From the NCBI GenBank assembly GCA_000432595.1, contig HF996850.1:1-7539 (forward strand): a stretch of 7,539 nucleotides of DNA, read 5' to 3'. The notes under the pieces are model-generated. The model was not told the origin of the DNA. It did no database searches and worked only from the letters and a program-made list of their open reading frames with translations. Each line of letters opens with the position of its first letter. Position 1 is the stretch's first letter. The stretch comes from Clostridium sp. CAG:710 (GTDB taxonomy: Bacteria > Bacillota_I > Bacilli_A > RF39 > UBA660). Positions 5,641 through 7,539 of the stretch are shown here, in pieces. The translations under genes and the position numbers were made by a program.

Positions 5641-5700
5641 TGTGACATAAATGTTTCCTATTTAATTGCTATATTTATCTTGAAAGGAAGGTAGATAGGC

Positions 5701-6219
5701 ATGATTAAATTAGAACAATATAGGGATTTATGGTTAAGTGAAATGATGAGTGAAGTGATTGGATTTTATCCGAGAGAATTTTATCCTTTAGATAATTTTT
5801 CATCATTTAAGGTAGAATGGGATGGTTACTTATATTCATCTGTTGAAGAAGCTTATCAAGCAGCTAGTTTTATGGGTAGTGATGAAGAAATGGTTCAAGC
5901 AATTAAAAAATCTCATTCTGCTGATGAGGCACAAAGACTTGCATATGCAAATAAAGATAAAAGAAGAGATGATTGGAATCTTATAAAACTAGATGTTATG
6001 GAATTATTACTTAGATTAAAACTAGAACAAAATCCTTATGTGTTGAAAAAGCTATTACAAACCGGTGATTATTACATTGTAGAAGACTCGCCAAAGGATA
6101 GTTTTTGGGGATGGGGTCCTGATAGATGCGGTGAAAATCAGCTAGGGAGATTATGGATGAAGCTAAGAAAAGAATTAATTCTTAAAGAAGAAAGTTCAAA
6201 AGTCAAAATATTTAAATAA
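5701..6219 (+). CDS. NADAR-domain protein (YbiA-like N-glycosidase family)
   Basis: The product is 172 residues, about normal length for a single NADAR domain. Diagnostic motifs are FYPLDNFSSFKVEWDGYLYS (27-46), SVEEAYQAASF (47-57) with Glu49 matching the conserved T/SVEH acid, and the C-terminal SPKDSFWGWGPDRCGENQLG (130-149) followed by RLWMKLRKEL, with Asp133, the WGxG turn and the N-x-L-G element. NADAR proteins cleave N-glycosidic bonds. Known members act on phosphoribosylated aminopyrimidine intermediates of riboflavin synthesis, and others remove ADP-ribose from guanine as antitoxins to DarT-type enzymes. No DarT-like partner lies in this window, so the substrate is open. The start has AAAGGAAGG (5683-5691) nine bases upstream. 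It may be co-transcribed with the WYL regulator; an identical TGTGACATA motif at 5641-5649 lies in the gap between them. Confidence 0.9.
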   Translation: MIKLEQYRDLWLSEMMSEVIGFYPREFYPLDNFSSFKVEWDGYLYSSVEEAYQAASFMGSDEEMVQAIKKSHSADEAQRLAYANKDKRRDDWNLIKLDVMELLLRLKLEQNPYVLKKLLQTGDYYIVEDSPKDSFWGWGPDRCGENQLGRLWMKLRKELILKEESSKVKIFK

Positions 6220-6226
6220 TTTAATA

Positions 6227-6252
6227 GCAATGTTTAAAGATTGCGTTATAAT
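6227..6252 (+). promoter_or_regulatory. Possible weak promoter with inverted repeat before the PAP2 gene
   Basis: A perfect -10 box TATAAT is at 6247-6252, but no good -35 lies 16-18 bases upstream. Just before it, GCAAT (6227-6231) and ATTGC (6240-6244) form a 5-bp inverted repeat with an 8-base centre. This could be a small operator for an activator, or a weak hairpin after the NADAR gene. There is no T-run, so it is not a terminator. Confidence 0.3.
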
Positions 6253-6272
6253 TAAATAAAGGGATGGTAGTA

Positions 6273-6914
6273 ATGAATAAATTTTTAAAAATAGTAAAAG
6301 AGAATTATAAATGGATAATATGTTTTATGTGCTTGATACTTTTTTTGTTAATTGCAGAAGATGTTTTTAATAAAGATGTAATGAGAGGAGATATTTTAGG
6401 CTATAATTTAGTTAGAAAATATTTAATAAGTAAAGATATCACATCAATTATGAAATTTATAACTTGGTTTGGTAGTGCATCATGTTTGATTCTTACATCT
6501 GTTCTATTATTAGGTTTAATTAAAAATAAAAAGGTTGGACTTCTATCTATATTGAATTTATTTATTATAACAGTATTTAATCAATTGTTTAAATTTATTC
6601 TTCAAAGACCACGCCCAAGTAATTATAATATTATAACTGAAAAAGGATATAGTTTTCCATCTGGACATTCAATGGTGAGTATGGCGTTTTATGGATATAT
6701 AATATATTTAGTATATAAATATATTAAAAATAAATATTTAAAATGGACTATAATAAGTATTCTTTCATTACTAATTATATCTATAGGAATAAGTAGAATT
6801 TATTTAGGGGTACATTATACTAGTGATGTTCTTGCAGGCTTTTTGATTTCTATATCCTATTTAGTTATATATATTAATCTAACAAGTGCAATGTTAAATA
6901 AAAATGTTTCATAA
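6273..6914 (+). CDS. PAP2-family integral membrane phosphatase
   Basis: The product is 213 residues with about six predicted membrane helices, including ICFMCLILFLLIAEDVF near the start, SASCLILTSVLLLGLI and a C-terminal FLISISYLVIYINL. The three PAP2 active-site motifs are complete: KX6RP (K107...R114-P115), PSGH (129-132) and SRX5HX3D (S174-R175...H181...D185). Family members remove phosphate from phosphatidic acid, phosphatidylglycerol phosphate, undecaprenyl pyrophosphate or similar lipids, with the active site at the outer membrane face. The exact lipid cannot be read from sequence. I start at ATG 6273 rather than the in-frame ATG 6264: the only Shine-Dalgarno-like stretch (AAAGGG, 6258-6263) touches 6264 with no spacing but lies nine bases before 6273. 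It sits between the NADAR and DUF1848 genes on the same strand; a functional tie to them is not obvious. Confidence 0.9.
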   Translation: MNKFLKIVKENYKWIICFMCLILFLLIAEDVFNKDVMRGDILGYNLVRKYLISKDITSIMKFITWFGSASCLILTSVLLLGLIKNKKVGLLSILNLFIITVFNQLFKFILQRPRPSNYNIITEKGYSFPSGHSMVSMAFYGYIIYLVYKYIKNKYLKWTIISILSLLIISIGISRIYLGVHYTSDVLAGFLISISYLVIYINLTSAMLNKNVS

Positions 6915-6926
6915 ATTTTATATTTA

Positions 6927-6955
6927 TTACATGATTAATAGATGATTAGTATAAA
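6927..6955 (+). promoter_or_regulatory. Probable promoter of the DUF1848 gene
   Basis: TTACAT (6927-6932) and TATAAA (6950-6955) are 17 bases apart. The spacer contains ATGATTA twice (6931-6937 and 6942-6948), 11 bases apart. The leader to ATG 6998 would be about 36 bases. No terminator of the PAP2 gene is evident in this gap. Confidence 0.45.
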
Positions 6956-6973
6956 AAGTATAACTAGGTATAC

Positions 6974-6980
6974 AAGGAGA
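6974..6980 (+). promoter_or_regulatory. Unusually distant Shine-Dalgarno site before DUF1848
   Basis: AAGGAGA is a strong site but lies 17 bases before ATG 6998, roughly twice the usual gap. No ATG, GTG or TTG lies closer, and an in-frame TAA at 6989-6991 blocks any upstream extension. The intervening sequence is entirely A/T. Confidence 0.5.
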
Positions 6981-6997
6981 ATTTTAAATAAATAATT

Positions 6998-7539
6998 ATG
7001 ATTTTAAATGTAAGTGGAAGAACTGATGTTGTAGCGTTTTACTCAGATTGGTTCATGAATAGATATAAAGAGGGATTTTTAGATGTTAGAAATCCATTTA
7101 ATAAGAAACTAGTAAGTAGAATTTACTTTGATGATGTGGATTTAATTCTTTTTTGTACAAAGAATCCAACTCCAATTATAGATAAGTTAAAGTATATAAA
7201 TAAACCAATTCTTTTTCAAGTAACTTTAACACCTTATAGAAATGATATAGAACCTAATGTAATTGATAAAAATAAAATAATAGATGCGATAAAGGAAATT
7301 TCAAAAATAGTTGGTATAGATAATTTGACTGTAAGATATGATCCAATATTTTTAAGTGATAAATATAATTTGAAATATCATATAAAGGCATTTAAAAAGC
7401 TTTGTGATAGATTAGATGGTTATGTAAATAGGATATTGATATCTTTTATGGATGAATATAAAAATGTTAAAAATAATAGGAATGTTCTAAGATATAGACC
7501 ATTTAATAATGATGATTATAGAATAATCGGAAGAGAATT
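6998..7539 (+). CDS. DUF1848 family protein, 3' truncated by window edge
   Basis: 180 codons are present and the frame is open to the right edge; full members are about 300 residues. The N-terminus MILNVSGRTDVVAFYSDWF matches the family's 'MIlSvSrRTDIPAFYseWF' opening, followed by VRNPFNKKLVSRIYF, LILFCTKNPTPIIDKL, ILFQVTLTPYRNDIEPNV, LTVRYDPIFLSDKYNLKYHI and ILISFMDEYKNV, each a recognisable family block. The first motif has Gly where most members have Arg (SGRTD rather than SRRTD). DUF1848 proteins have no settled function. Their C-termini often carry clustered cysteines suggesting an iron-sulfur site, but that part lies outside this window. The start at 6998 is chosen because it begins exactly at the family's conserved N-terminus, despite the distant ribosome binding site. 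It has its own probable promoter and may be independent of the NADAR and PAP2 genes. Confidence 0.85.
   Translation, partial: MILNVSGRTDVVAFYSDWFMNRYKEGFLDVRNPFNKKLVSRIYFDDVDLILFCTKNPTPIIDKLKYINKPILFQVTLTPYRNDIEPNVIDKNKIIDAIKEISKIVGIDNLTVRYDPIFLSDKYNLKYHIKAFKKLCDRLDGYVNRILISFMDEYKNVKNNRNVLRYRPFNNDDYRIIGRE

Noticed and set aside
1..7539. CRISPR array, tRNA or rRNA genes
   Set aside because: No regularly spaced repeats, no cloverleaf-like GC-rich segments and no conserved rRNA sequence were seen.

Overview
The window is strongly AT-rich. It has short, strong Shine-Dalgarno sites, many AAA/ATA/TTA codons and near-consensus TTGACA/TATAAT promoters. Gene content also fits: a DUF1292 (YrzB-like) protein, a WYL regulator, a NADAR protein and a DUF1848 protein. 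All of this points to a low-GC Firmicute, most likely Clostridium or a close relative. Nothing in it fixes the species. The mix of small, unlinked cassettes, one convergent gene and one divergent promoter pair looks like an accessory region rather than a housekeeping operon.

Layout. (a) Positions 1-48 hold the last 15 codons of a gene entering from the left. An AT-rich gap follows, with a GGCTCT-ended sequence at 111-138 that could be one end of an insertion sequence. (b) Positions 164-987 form a self-contained two-gene unit: an extended -10 promoter, a 146-residue cysteine-free orphan protein, a translationally coupled DUF1292 protein, and a clear intrinsic terminator. (c) Positions 1086-4161 hold a membrane-anchored rhodanese-like protein, a directly abutting membrane-anchored thioredoxin-like protein with a single active-site cysteine, and a full ABC half-transporter of the exporter type. 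Together these look like an export or envelope thiol-handling locus whose substrate is not evident. (d) Positions 4158-5042 on the minus strand encode a 294-residue protein with an N-terminal part resembling PemK/MazF-like SH3 barrels and a second SH3-like region. It converges on the ABC gene with overlapping stop codons. (e) Positions 5043-5163 are a divergent promoter region with two good sigma-A promoters. A perfect 12-bp inverted repeat covers the rightward core promoter. (f) Positions 5164-6914 encode a short WYL-type regulator, a NADAR-domain protein and a PAP2 membrane phosphatase. (g) From 6998 a DUF1848 protein starts and runs off the right edge.

How the parts may work together (inference). 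The WYL protein probably controls its own promoter, and perhaps the divergent PemK-like gene and the NADAR gene, because an identical 9-base motif lies near both. NADAR domains are known as hydrolases of N-glycosidic bonds and as reversers of guanine ADP-ribosylation in some DarT-type toxin systems. No DarT-type toxin is visible here. The rhodanese/thioredoxin/ABC trio is the most system-like part of the window, and the 146-residue orphan just upstream is a possible but unproven client or partner.
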